From Cerrena zonata (lineage: Eukaryota; Basidiomycota; Agaricomycetes; Polyporales; Cerrenaceae): a stretch of 64,000 nucleotides of DNA. Made by a program: the position numbers and the translations under genes. Of this stretch, positions 27,280 to 37,815 are shown piece after piece; positions within the stretch are counted from its first letter, which is position 1, and the number at the start of each line of letters is the position of its first letter. The notes beneath the pieces are model-generated. The model had not been told where the DNA came from. It was given only the letters and a program-made list of their open reading frames with translations, and did not search any database. The stretch is taken from positions 62,001 to 126,000 of the forward strand of contig JASBNA010000076.1 in the NCBI GenBank assembly GCA_038087015.1, written 5' to 3'.

Positions 27280-29673
27280 ATGTCTAACTTAAAGGAGACT
27301 CTTTCCAAAGATAACGACAGTGAGGAATCGCTTATTTCTCAGTTTGAAACTACTTTGAGCATAAAACCATCATCTAATGAAGTTGCTGAGAATCATGACT
27401 TATCACTAGACCATACGGTTTTGGTTGGGAACAACTCAGTCATAAATTATACTAGGGACCAATCTATAGTCGACATTGCTGAATTAGAAGAAGAAGAACA
27501 ACTTCTGGAACAGATACCTAAATTTAAAACCAAAAATAGGTATAAACTTGAACCCAAGCTAGCAGTTAAAAAGGAAGTTGAAAATACTAGAAATCGTTCC
27601 ACCTCCAAATCACGTTCTCCAAGTCCATTCGTTGACTCTAAATACGAGAAAATCTTATCTCCTTCTCCATTAATTGACCATTCATTAACCAGATTCACCA
27701 AATCGTTTGCTGAATTTTTAAACTCTAATCCCCATATTCAAAGAGAATCTCCCCGATTTATACATGAATCTTTAAAGACATTAGTTATATTATCTCCATA
27801 TTCCGCCGAGCATGCTTTTGGACGTAAATGGGTTTCTAAATCTTACTTATCCACCATCTTTGAAAGGCCGCAAAGATTATTGGCTTCATGTATTGGAGTA
27901 TCCGCCGCTATAACCATGTTCCCATTCTATTATAAATTGATAAATTCAACTAAAAAAGGATCCATTTTTTCAAGTCATGTTCGTAAAATTCATGGTAAGA
28001 ATTGGCCCAAAAAATTATTTGAACTTTGTATTGATTCTCATGAAAAGTTACAAAATGATGATCTAGAAGTACCAAATGATTGGAATGTTGGTGACATCTA
28101 TTTGACCCCAAAGACGTTGAACGCAATTGAAGGTGTTATAGGAACAGTTGAAACGGCTGTTGACTCGCTATATGGTCAAGAAGTTGAATCAGATAACCAC
28201 AACCTAGCATTTGTAGTAATTAGACCACCGGGCCATCATTCTCATGCCTGTTTACCTAGTGGATTTTGTCTTTTAAATAATGTACAAATTGGTATCGAAT
28301 ATGCATTTGAAAACTATCATATTTCACATTGTGCCATACTTGATATCGATTTGCATCATGGTGATGGATCTCAAGACATATGTTGGGAAAGAGCCGGTTT
28401 TACGGGTGATTATGGTAAAGAAGATTCTGATGAAAGTGATGAAGTTAAACAAAAAAATCCCCGTGATGATTACGGTAAAAGATTCGCTACTTATCCAAAA
28501 GTTGGATATTTCTCGTTACATGATATTAAATCGTATCCAACGGAATTGGGATATGCAACTAAAGAAAATATCAAGAATGCATCTACATGTATAATGGATC
28601 ATGATTTAAATATTTGGAATGTCCATTTACAAGGTTGGAAAACCGAAGATGAATTTTATAAACATTACAAAACTAAATATGTTTCAATTTTGAATCGTGC
28701 CAATCAATTTTTAAATAATGCTAAGAAGGAATACGATTTGGAATACCATGAATATTTAAACGACTTGGCAAAGTACAATAAATATTTATTGAAACCTCAT
28801 TTATACAATCAACCAATTAAAAAGCCGCAACCACCTCTTCCTTTAAAGCCTTTAATTGTGGTCAGTGCCGGGTTTGATGCATCAGAGTATGAGAATCCTC
28901 AAATGCAAAGGCACGGAATCAATGTTCCAACATCATTCTACGCAACGTTCACTAAAGATGTTGTCAAATTAGCAAATATTCATACCAGTGGGAAAGTGAT
29001 ATCCTTTTTGGAGGGAGGTTACTCCGATGGAGCATTAACTAGTGGGATATTTTCACATTTGATTGGATTAACCTCGACTGCAAATTCGTTAACTTCTCCT
29101 TCCAGGAATTCTTATGGCAGTGATGACTCTCACGATGAGGGTGTCGATGATGTGTTATGGAATCCTACTTGGGGTCACGAACAAGTAATGAAAGAATTAG
29201 TCAAAGGTTGTAAAAGAACTTGGACTCCTTACAAAAACCCTAGAAGTGACGTGACAGTTTGGGCTAATGAAGTAATTAAACTAGGTAGATCCATGATGCC
29301 TAATGCTATATTACCAGCCAATTACATCTATCATTACCAGGAGCCCGAGCCAACAAACTTGCTGAAAAAGACAAGATCAGTATCACCCGAACTAATCGAC
29401 GGCAATATAGTGAGCCATAAAATCATTAAAGAAATCATGGACAGTGAAGGTAACATCGTGGAATACTCTCATAGTCCTTTGAAAAAGGACCCTGACGATA
29501 ATAGAAGAATCATGCGTCATACCAGGTCTTATTATAAAAAGTTGAACAACAATGATGAAGCACCAACAGATAACTCCAAATCACAATTGACAAGCAATTC
29601 TACGTCATCAAATCGCAAACAGGCCTTGAGGGAGGCCGTACTGCAGCCAATTCCTGATGTTAAGTATAAATAA
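27280..29673 (+). CDS. HOS3: Histone deacetylase Hos3-type
   Basis: Zinc-dependent class II-like histone deacetylase. The 797-residue protein has a long Ser-rich N-terminus with SKSRSPSPF, then the deacetylase domain (about residues 160-610). Catalytic-site motifs include RPPGHHSHACLPSGFCLLNN (His pair near 319-320), DIDLHHGDGSQ (metal-binding Asp/His), GYFSLHD and SAGFDAS; the domain ends with EGGYSDGAL. The large insertion with DEVKQKNPRDD and the long Lys-rich block between the metal site and SAGFDAS are as in yeast Hos3, which forms homodimers and localises to the bud neck or spindle pole. A basic, Ser-rich C-terminal tail follows. The ATG at 27280 is the first in frame. Hda1 is the alternative but has a different C-terminus. 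Confidence 0.92.
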   Translation: MSNLKETLSKDNDSEESLISQFETTLSIKPSSNEVAENHDLSLDHTVLVGNNSVINYTRDQSIVDIAELEEEEQLLEQIPKFKTKNRYKLEPKLAVKKEVENTRNRSTSKSRSPSPFVDSKYEKILSPSPLIDHSLTRFTKSFAEFLNSNPHIQRESPRFIHESLKTLVILSPYSAEHAFGRKWVSKSYLSTIFERPQRLLASCIGVSAAITMFPFYYKLINSTKKGSIFSSHVRKIHGKNWPKKLFELCIDSHEKLQNDDLEVPNDWNVGDIYLTPKTLNAIEGVIGTVETAVDSLYGQEVESDNHNLAFVVIRPPGHHSHACLPSGFCLLNNVQIGIEYAFENYHISHCAILDIDLHHGDGSQDICWERAGFTGDYGKEDSDESDEVKQKNPRDDYGKRFATYPKVGYFSLHDIKSYPTELGYATKENIKNASTCIMDHDLNIWNVHLQGWKTEDEFYKHYKTKYVSILNRANQFLNNAKKEYDLEYHEYLNDLAKYNKYLLKPHLYNQPIKKPQPPLPLKPLIVVSAGFDASEYENPQMQRHGINVPTSFYATFTKDVVKLANIHTSGKVISFLEGGYSDGALTSGIFSHLIGLTSTANSLTSPSRNSYGSDDSHDEGVDDVLWNPTWGHEQVMKELVKGCKRTWTPYKNPRSDVTVWANEVIKLGRSMMPNAILPANYIYHYQEPEPTNLLKKTRSVSPELIDGNIVSHKIIKEIMDSEGNIVEYSHSPLKKDPDDNRRIMRHTRSYYKKLNNNDEAPTDNSKSQLTSNSTSSNRKQALREAVLQPIPDVKYK

Positions 29674-30648
29674 AACCACCTTCTGTCTTTTCTAACTAGT
29701 GGCTGTTGTCCTTGTTGATGAAAATCATATTTTGCAACTCTTTTTGTAAATAGAATATATTGCATCCAATTGCCGTGTTCTAAGACGTAGACCAGCCCTA
29801 AAGATCTAGCGCTGTTTCACACTCCGATACGCTCCCCTTAATCGCACAATAAGCTTTCTATTTCTAAGCTACCTCTAGATATATAACAAGCCTGTTTGTT
29901 TGTCTCACCAGGTATTGTCTCTGGTTGTGTCGAGATCAGAGAATTACTGACGACTCGCTAACTACAGTTACATCACCAGACACGGCCTGCGCTTTGCCAT
30001 GCCTATGCTCTAAGCATGGGCCTGTTCTAGCCCCTGTTCTTCAAGCTCGCTGTCTGAGTTTCTTCACATCTTCACCGATCTGACCAGCCAGTCTAAACCA
30101 GCGTAGATTTATGCTGAACGCGTTTTTGTTGGTGTACAAAAATTGGCAAAAGCCTGGAAAAAAAGAAAAAAACAACTAAAACTCATACAGAATACCAGAC
30201 AAAATTAACATCTGGTTTCAACTCTTCTTTTCATCGGCTAGTGTATTAGACACAATACGAACAAACAAAATCAAAACACATTGATCCATTGATCAGCTTT
30301 TGACGTTTCCTTATAATAGGCTCTGTATAAAAAGTATTTGTTGGCCAGCTCACCCTATACGGACCAAGTTTTTTTTTTCTTACTTCAACCCTCTATTCTT
30401 TTCACAGGCGAAATTACGACCAAGTTGGCCTTTCAGAAAGATTATAAGTGTAATCAGATCTCACTAGTCTTTCCAACGTGAAGCTATAGAAGGTTTAGAA
30501 TAATACCAAATAAGGACTTACCTCGTCTATCACCGTGTCGATACTCTCAGAGGAACTTATTATTATTTTTATTATTATTCCCAAACAGACCATAAATATA
30601 TCAGTAAGGTTTTAGTTTGTCATCCAAAGAGTAAAAGAGCAAAACATT
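29674..30648. other. Intergenic region upstream of the RhoGAP gene
   Basis: About 1 kb with no open frame of note. It contains A-rich (30160-30180) and T-rich (30369-30380) tracts and an ATT/TTA run near 30560-30580. A long 5' region is common for polarity genes in yeasts. No RNA gene was recognised. Confidence 0.5.
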
Positions 30649-33600
30649 ATGAATGGGGAAGTTCACAAACCTAATCATAATCCCCTTAATCTCGAAATCA
30701 ACACTGGGGTCAAACATCGGAGAAAAGTATCGTCATTAGCTCCGTCAGATTCAAAGTTTGATCGTTCGAATATATCTAATGATGAGTATATCGAGCTATT
30801 GTTGTTTGAGAATAAGAGATTCAAAGCAGCTTGAAGAAAAAGGATCAGTATATTGAAACCTTGCAAGAACTATTGAAAAAACACCAAATTTCAATTCCTA
30901 AAAGATCTGATTCTTCGAGTACAGACCTCCAAGTTCAGCTGCTTCAAAAGATTCGTATACCCATCCATTGGACTCTTTAATCCCGCCATCTGCTTCAACA
31001 AGTTCAAACTTCAGTATCTCTTCATCGAAAGACTTGAGTATTCCAATTAGAACTCCACTAGATACCGCAGCTTTTGCATCTAGCCCAGTTGATGCAGATA
31101 TCCCTCAAAGATCTGCACGTAGAAGACCAACGTCTCATATGAAAAATGACTCTATTATTCTGCAAGAGAGAAAAAGTTCAATTTCTTCGGTCAGTTCTGA
31201 AATTCCAAAATCTACTTCTAACTTGAGTAACTTATCGACCTCTACTTCATTTAGTCAAACTCCTAATGATGCTAATAACACAAATCCAGTACAAGAATCA
31301 AATAAAGAGAGCCCTAAAAACTTTAAAGATTTGGAAGATTCTACTCCAAAACAAAGCCCAGCTCCTCCTATAAAATCAGATAAAATTCCCAACGATTCTA
31401 CAAAACCTAATGACTCTAATAATGAAACAACAATATCGTCTGACTTGACAGAAACTACTCCTAAAACTAACGTTACTCAACATAAGAATACTAGTACAAG
31501 TAGTTTCAGTTCTTATAAATCCAGAATCAAATTACCTCCAACTTTACAACATCAACAACAACAACGTGAGTCGATGAATAATAAAGAATTATCGATAGAT
31601 ACAAAAGAAGCTTCTAGTCTCACTCCCAAGTCAATTCCAAAATCAACTACAATGACATCATTAAAATCTCCAGAAACTATTGATAACACTCCACAACAAA
31701 TCAATAACGATCAAACTTCGGATCCGTTCCTTCCACAGTCACAAAAAATGATAGTCCAATCACGCAAGTAACATCTCAATTTAGTGGGAATGGTAGTGAT
31801 TATGCCAAAATGCCAGGTACTCCTATAGGGTTTGGTAATAGTAAATTCCCCACCCGTTCAAACGATGGAAATACACAATCATCACAAGATGACTATAATA
31901 ATTTCATAACGTCTCCTAATCAAGAAACTGGATTTCTTTCTCCCAAAAATTTTACTAATGAATACGATAATTCATTACTTCGTACTCCCAATACTAATAA
32001 TTTTATGAGTACTGATTCTTTAAGACCTACACCTCAAACTCCGGGATCGAGTTTTAATGTGATTCATAATCCAAAACCTGATGAGGAAGATGTTAATTTA
32101 TTCATTAAGCCCGAAGAATTCAATACCATTTCAATTAAAGTTGTCAGCACAATAAGTATTCATCCTAAAAAATCTGATGATCCAAACGTTACCTTTTCGA
32201 TTAATGATCGTGAATCTAGAAAAGAAATGTGGAGAATTCGTAAGACTTATTCTCAATTATCAGCTTTTGATAATGAAATAAGGCCAATTGTTGATTGTTT
32301 TGGTTTACCTCCATTACCAGATCGAAGTCTTTTCAATTCAACTGCCCCAAGTAGAATTGAAAGTCGTAAAGAGTCTTTACAAAATTACTTTAATACTATA
32401 TTTACAATGCCACATATTCCTCACATGGTGTTATATCGAATGTGTCGTTATCTTTCTCTTGATTTTGTTAATCCATTAGATGATTTTAGAAGTGGCGCAA
32501 GAAAAGAAGGATTCTTAATTCGTAGATACAAAGGATTAGGAACAACTTGGAAGATAAGGTGGTGTCAGGTTGATGGACCAACTTTAGAAATATATGAAAC
32601 ACCAGGTGGGGTTTTGCAAGAACAAATTAAATTGAAAGGTACTCAAATAGGTAGACAAACTGATGATTCTGTTGCCGAAGAAAAAGGGTATAGGCATGCA
32701 TTTTTAATCTTGGAAACAACAAGAGCAACCAAATTATCATCATATCCGAAACATTTCTTTTGTACTGAATCAGATGCAGATCGTGATGACTGGATCAATG
32801 CACTTATTGAATTTAATGATAGTGGAGATACTTCATTTAGTTCTAATAATGAAGTAAGTGTGGATCAATATTTGGAAACGCCATCATCTAAGTTTGATTA
32901 TCAAGATGAATTAGAACAAAATAGTAAACCATATAGCAGTTTCAGCAACAACAGCTCCACTCCAGGTCTGGGGAATAACATCAGTAGTAATAATGATATA
33001 GATCCTACTGCTACAATTCAATCGCAAGAAGAACCAAAGGATAAAAAGGTCAAGAAGAGAAGCATCTTCCCCTTCCGATATAAGGCCTCTCATCCAGAAG
33101 AGGATGGCGCAACTCCGCCAGCAACACCATCACTTGGAGCAATGTTTGGTGACACCCCTTCATCCCAACTCCAAAACACCAATAATAATACCCCAATGGA
33201 AGAACCAAGTATTCAACAGTATTTGGATCAAATGAATTTAGATGAAGATATAACTAAATCAATATTTGGTAGAGAAATCAGTGAGGCCTATAAATTATCG
33301 AATCATGAAATTTTGGGTAAATCAATCCCAAGTATTGTATTTAGATGTCTTGATTTCTTAATGAAAACGGGAGGAGTCTATGAAGAAGGTATATTCCGAT
33401 TAAGTGGTAGTGCATCCACTATAAGACAATTTAAAGATTTATTCAACAAGGAATTTGATCTTGATATATTTGAATCTAATTTGAAACCAGATATGCATAC
33501 AATAGCGGGCCTATTGAAAACTTATTTGAGAGAATTACCGAGTCCAATCTTGGGATTGGAAACTTATAATCATTTACAAAAATTAGTGATGAATACTAAA

Positions 33601-33897
33601 TCCAAAGAAGTGTTGGCCAAACAGTTCTGTGAATATATGAATAATTCTTCAAATATGGATTCAATTCATTACGATATTTGCTATGTTATGTTCAAATTCC
33701 TAAGACAAATTATCGCCAATAGCTCAAGTAATAGAATGAACTTACGGAATGTTTGCATTGTTTTCGTTCCAACTTTGAATATTTCATTAGATATCTTGGT
33801 GACTTTAATAGTTGATTTTGACTGTATCTTCGAAGGAGGCCAACCAGTGTTGGATGAAAATAGAGAAGTTGTCGATTTGCAAATTCCAAACTTCTAA
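30649..33897 (+). CDS. BEM3: BEM3-like Rho GTPase-activating protein, three frame breaks
   Basis: Cdc42/Rho GAP with Bem3 domain order. The gene starts MNGEVHKPNHNPLNLEINTG and is broken into four frame segments: 30649-30834, about 30831-30984, about 30920-31771, and onward to 33897. The segments read on in protein terms: a short coiled coil (LKKKDQYIETLQELLKKH), a Ser/Thr/Pro-rich linker, a PX domain (about 32130-32480), a PH domain (about 32500-32810, GFLIRRYKGLGTTWKIRWCQ), a polybasic KDKKVKKRS stretch and a RhoGAP domain (about 33260-33860) with the arginine finger in EEGIFRLSGS. Each break can be relieved by one added base: AAA to AAAA near 30822, an unclear site in 30900-30935, and A6 to A7 at 31743-31748. 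Total length without breaks would be about 1080 residues, close to yeast Bem3. PX-PH-GAP order argues against Rga1/2. Confidence 0.88.
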
Positions 33898-34831
33898 TTT
33901 CCACTTTACAAAGACTCTTTTATATATAATTTGTTTTTTAAAAGACCTTTTTTTTTTTTTTTCTTAAGCCATACTTTAATCTAATAGTGTATTTTGTTGA
34001 CTTCATTCATACTTCGATCTAAAAGAATGTACTTTAATAAGCACTTTGTGCTATACAACTGCAAGAATTGGGGTTTATGCTTAATCTATAGGTACGGGCG
34101 TAGTCTACTTTTGTCGACAAGGTGAAATTTAATAGAGAGTGGTACAAATTGTTATACAGCTAATGACAACGCCAAAGCTAAGAAATTGAGCTAGCCGGCG
34201 AGACGAAGTGGGCCGGTCCATAGATATGAAGTGGACAGCCAAAGAAAAGGTATATCTCTAGAAAACGGCAAGATCGAATTAAGGAGCATTTGCAGCCCAT
34301 TGATCTGATCCGATCAGGAATCGAACTAAATCAACAGAATTCACTTCAGGTTATGAAATTTCGAACCAGTCTTTGTTTTTACGAATTGAACGACATTACA
34401 CTACGTGATGGTTTCCCGAAGGGTTTTGTGAAGAAGCCAAAGAACAATCATCCAGTCACTATTTCATCGCGAGAAACAGGGCTTTGGGGCAATGATGTTT
34501 AGTGATTTAAGTGCGCAGCATTCGCTAAACAGCCATTACAAGAATAGAAGTCTTCCTTTATGACCGGACATGACTCAATGCTGGGCTTAGAGTACACCAG
34601 ACAAAAACAGCTAGATGATCTAATGGCATAGGCCCAATGACTGAAAAGCTAAACCGACGGTGTCCTTATAGTGTATATACAATACTGCATAATGTAGTTG
34701 CAACTTACACAAACCACCTCTCCTTAAAAATGTTGAAACGGTATAAATTCTCCACGGTATCCATTTTTTGGTTCTTATTTTTCTTTTATTCATTTCAATT
34801 GGATTATTGAATTGATTGATATACTTTCATA
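33898..34831. other. Intergenic region upstream of the glycine-zipper gene
   Basis: About 0.93 kb. It contains a T-run at about 33949-33962, a GGTACGGGCG motif at 34091 and a TATA box near 34742. A 70-codon open frame at 34290-34502 has no protein-like features. No RNA gene was recognised. Confidence 0.55.
34742..34748 (+). promoter_or_regulatory. TATA box of the glycine-zipper gene
   Basis: TATAAAT lies about 85-90 bp upstream of the ATG at 34832, the usual yeast spacing, and is followed by a T-rich stretch. A strong TATA box suggests regulated or stress-responsive expression; this is inferred. Confidence 0.5.
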
Positions 34832-35377
34832 ATGTCTGCTAACGATTTCTATAACTCTGGTAATAACAATTCTGGTCATTACAATCAAAACCAACAAGAA
34901 TCTGGTGAAACCGGTGACAGAGGTATCTTAGGTGGTATTGGTGGTGCTGCTGCTGGTGCTTATGGTGCTGGTAAGCTTGGTAACGGTGGTACTTTCACCA
35001 AGATTGCTGGTGCATTAGCTGGTGGTGTTCTTGGATCTAAAGCTGAAGATGCTGCTAAAGATTCTTATCACAACCACCAAGAACATAAACATCATGAACA
35101 GTACGGTGGCCCTCAAGGGGGTTACGGTGGTCCTCAAGGTGGCTACGGTGGCCAACAACAAGGTGGTTACGGTGGTGGCTACCAACAACAAGGTGGTTAC
35201 AGAGGTGAAGGTGAATCCAGAGGCTTTGGTGGTCCAGGCGGTCCAGGCGGTCCAGGTGGATACGAAGGTGGATACGGTGGCCCACAAGGTGGTTATGGTG
35301 GTCCTCAAGGTGGTTACGGTGGTCCACAAGGTGGTTACGAAGGTGGATATGGCGGTCAACAAGGTGGTCGTTGGTAA
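34832..35377 (+). CDS. Glycine-zipper protein with GGYGGPQ repeat tail
   Basis: A 181-residue protein with a polar Asn/Gln N-terminus (MSANDFYNSG), a Gly/Ala-rich hydrophobic stretch typical of a glycine zipper (residues about 33-75, GILGGIGGAAAGAYGAGKLG and IAGALAGGVLGSKAEDA), a His-rich hinge (NHQEHKHHEQ), and a C-terminal half made of GGYGGPQ/GGYGGQQ repeats ending in GRW. Such proteins insert into or associate with membranes. The start resembles small yeast MSANDYYG-type tail-anchored proteins, but no specific name is justified. Codons are GGT-rich, suggesting high expression. Large antisense and alternate-frame open frames here are products of the repeat. Confidence 0.8.
   Translation: MSANDFYNSGNNNSGHYNQNQQESGETGDRGILGGIGGAAAGAYGAGKLGNGGTFTKIAGALAGGVLGSKAEDAAKDSYHNHQEHKHHEQYGGPQGGYGGPQGGYGGQQQGGYGGGYQQQGGYRGEGESRGFGGPGGPGGPGGYEGGYGGPQGGYGGPQGGYGGPQGGYEGGYGGQQGGRW
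35101..35374 (+). repeat. In-frame GGYGGPQ-type coding repeats
   Basis: At least ten imperfect copies of a 21-24 bp unit (GGTGGTTACGGTGGTCCTCAA and variants) encode the Gly/Tyr/Gln tail of the glycine-zipper protein, with a GGPGGPGG patch in the middle. Synonymous variation between neighbouring copies indicates the array is not freshly duplicated. Confidence 0.85.
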
Positions 35378-35832
35378 TCAATGTCGTTGAGCGATGTGAA
35401 CAACCTAATCTTATGACTTTTTGTTTCCTCTCACTTTCCACTATGTATAGTTTAAAATTAATTTCTTTTCACTAACATAAACTTGTTCTTGTAGAAGCGA
35501 CACTATTTGTATACGGTCGATGAAATCAGCCTTGTACGAAGATACAAATATTATTTCGAATTCGGTGATTCAGATCAAATAAATCACTCCGCGCACCGCT
35601 TAAGTTAATAATCAGGGGCCCAAACTTTATCTACATTCAATTAACGGATTATATTTTTGTTTCATTAGGATGTCTTATACATAAACAGGTTGAGTGGAAA
35701 TTATACAATTGGATTAGCTTTGCGTTTTTGTAAGTTATTCTTGTTTGTTATACTTATTTTTTTTTTTTCATTTTTTTGGCATTTGTTTTTTCGCTTTTTG
35801 ACTTAGTGCCAATCTATATAATACATTTCTAA
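35378..35832. other. Intergenic region between convergent genes
   Basis: About 455 bp holding the 3' ends of the glycine-zipper gene and TOA1. T-rich tracts lie at 35759-35769 and 35772-35778. Nothing else was recognised. Confidence 0.6.
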
Positions 35833-36669
35833 TCACCATTCACTTTCACCGGTGGCTTTTTGAAAGACATAGTCTTTACCATCGATGTTTGCAATACCTT
35901 CTTTCAAGTTTGATTTCCATTTGTTTTTAACTCTTTGAACTTTATCGTAAAGACATAACATGATTTGTCCTTCTTGTTCTCCTTGTTCTTCGTCAGATTT
36001 TTCAGACTCCAAATCATCGTCCAAGTCAGAATTTATATCATCAGAATCATTGAATATATCATCGTCATCGTCATCGTCTTCATCATCCACCCCATCAACT
36101 TGTCCTACTGTTTTCTTTTGTTTACGTTCAAGTTTTTGCTGTTTACGTTTCAATCTTTCCATAAATTCATCACCTTTATCGGTATACACTGTGAATTCAA
36201 AATCCCCATCGGTTTGATTGACTTTAGGTAATATCAATCCATTATTTTCATCATAATCAGTAGTAGACTCTAGTTTAACTTGTGTTTCATTATCTTCTCT
36301 AACGTCCGGTAATTCTATTCCATTAGACCCAAGTGTTTCTTGTTTAATATTTATTTGACCATTACCATTATTATAATCTTGATTAATTGCATTTTGAGCA
36401 TCTTGAACTGCTTGAGAAACAATTGATTCATTATTATTTAATTCGGATCCTGGTACCAGTATTGGTCCTGGTACAGACACAGGTTCTGCTTCTTCATCAT
36501 CCCACGAAAACTTCGCTACTCCAGTCTGGCTCAATTTCTCACACCATATTTTCTTTAAATCTTGTAATGTAGATTCATCAATCCCGCTATTTTCGAAATC
36601 TTGTCTCGAATCAGATATAACTTCTTCGATAACGGCTTCGTATAGTTTGCTGGCTTCTGCGTTGGACAT
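35833..36669 (-). CDS. TOA1: TFIIA large subunit Toa1
   Basis: Large subunit of general transcription factor TFIIA, which stabilises TBP on TATA DNA. The 278-residue protein has the conserved N-terminal helical domain (KLYEAVIEEVISDSRQDFEN, then LKKIWCEKLSQTGVAKF). It has a variable Asn/Gln linker and an acidic block (DDEDDDDDDDIFNDSDD). The C-terminal beta-barrel region is IMLCLYDKVQRVKNKWKSNL, then GIANIDGKDYVFQKATGESEW. The frame opens two codons earlier without an ATG, so the ATG at 36669 is used. All family blocks are present and the length matches yeast Toa1 (about 286). Confidence 0.95.
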   Translation of the reverse strand: MSNAEASKLYEAVIEEVISDSRQDFENSGIDESTLQDLKKIWCEKLSQTGVAKFSWDDEEAEPVSVPGPILVPGSELNNNESIVSQAVQDAQNAINQDYNNGNGQINIKQETLGSNGIELPDVREDNETQVKLESTTDYDENNGLILPKVNQTDGDFEFTVYTDKGDEFMERLKRKQQKLERKQKKTVGQVDGVDDEDDDDDDDIFNDSDDINSDLDDDLESEKSDEEQGEQEGQIMLCLYDKVQRVKNKWKSNLKEGIANIDGKDYVFQKATGESEW

Positions 36670-37065
36670 ACTCAATCAGAATAAAAAGTGATTATTTGGA
36701 TATTGATTTCTTAAAGTATATTAATTATCAAAGCTATGGACAATCTTGCGCTGAATAGACTTATCAAGGGGAAGAAAACACAATTAAAACACAGCAAAAA
36801 CAGCTGGGAAATGTCAATTAATAGGGAAAGTACCTTCTGGATATCTTGATGACTGCGTTGGACGTTGTTTATGATGAGCAATGGTTAGCAGGAAAGGTAT
36901 TGATGTTAATGAAACTGTCAGCACTCAATTTTCCTTTGGCTTTTCCTGTCTTTTTTTTTTTTTCTTTTGTTTTTTGGTTTTTTCGAGTTACCGAAGATTG
37001 TGCTTTGCACGTCCCCACTATGATACTACAGGCTAAGTATTCTACAAGGTTATTATGAAGTAGAG
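36670..37065. other. Intergenic region, TOA1 promoter and ROT1 3' flank
   Basis: About 0.4 kb with a pyrimidine/T-rich run at about 36946-36985. No gene was recognised. Confidence 0.55.
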
Positions 37066-37815
37066 CTATCTTTGTTTTAGATCATCAACTGATACTCGAG
37101 CTTGAAGCAAGGCTGGACGGTTTAACCACATCAATCCCAAGAGTCCAGCAACCACCATTGAAAGGGAAATAATTTTAAAGACATCATCATACAGAGAAGT
37201 AGCCAAAACAGCATTAGTTTTATGATTAGCCAAACGATTCAAGCCTCTTTTCCTTTTACCATGAGTTGGGTTTAAAGTCTGAGTGGGTAACATCAAGGGA
37301 GGTTTATACTGTAACCACATGGGTTGTTTTTTTGTACCATCCCATTCATATAAGGTTAGTTTTAGTTCACCGTAGTAATGATCTAACTCGATAATAAAAT
37401 TCAGAATTGTTTCAATTTGGTTGTATCTCATATAGGTTGAGACTCCTCTGTCATTACAAGGATCACTCATAAGTTGTCTACCATCAACCCCAATTGGGGT
37501 TAAGGTTAATTTGGTTTCACCAGTCTTGCCATCAGGTTGGTGTACAGTGTAAGTACCATGTTGCCATAGCAAAACCGCAGTTGCACAGGAATGATTGACG
37601 GGGTTGGAAGTGACTTGGTATATCGCTTGTTCCCAGTTACCCTTGCCGTCAAACGAGTACGATATTCCTGGAAGCGATGGTTCAATCAATAATTCATCAA
37701 CCGGGTCGAAAAAAGAGGGCCCGGTAAGCACTGTTTTGGACCGGGATGTCCATGTGCCTTCTAGCGAATAGGATAAGGCTAGAGAGACGAGCGTGAGTGC
37801 TGGAACAAGTCTCAT
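37066..37815 (-). CDS. ROT1: Rot1, ER membrane chaperone
   Basis: ER-resident type I membrane protein needed for protein folding, O-mannosylation and beta-1,6-glucan synthesis; essential in Saccharomyces. The 249-residue protein has a signal peptide (MRLVPALTLVSLALSYS), then the conserved LEGTWTSRSKTVLTGPSFFDPVDE and EPSLPGISYSFDGKGNWEQA blocks. The LTLYEWDGTKKQPMW block and a single C-terminal membrane span (about residues 220-240) with a short tail follow. The frame extends 24 codons upstream from another ATG, but the ATG at 37815 places the signal peptide correctly. Codon 138 is CTG in a position (ETI-x-NF) where I recall Ser in relatives, consistent with CUG-Ser decoding. Leu elsewhere in the first 130 codons uses CTT, CTC, CTA, TTA and TTG only. 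Confidence 0.95.
   Translation of the reverse strand: MRLVPALTLVSLALSYSLEGTWTSRSKTVLTGPSFFDPVDELLIEPSLPGISYSFDGKGNWEQAIYQVTSNPVNHSCATAVLLWQHGTYTVHQPDGKTGETKLTLTPIGVDGRQLMSDPCNDRGVSTYMRYNQIETILNFIIELDHYYGELKLTLYEWDGTKKQPMWLQYKPPLMLPTQTLNPTHGKRKRGLNRLANHKTNAVLATSLYDDVFKIISLSMVVAGLLGLMWLNRPALLQARVSVDDLKQR

Noticed and set aside
34310..34340. GTTCGATTCC on the minus strand, B-box-like
   Set aside because: No A-box or cloverleaf upstream on that strand.
34290..34502. A 70-codon open frame upstream of the glycine-zipper gene
   Set aside because: No motif; probably chance.
35015..35441. Several open frames overlapping the glycine-zipper gene
   Set aside because: Repeats with GGT codons leave all frames open; only the Gly/Tyr frame fits a protein family.
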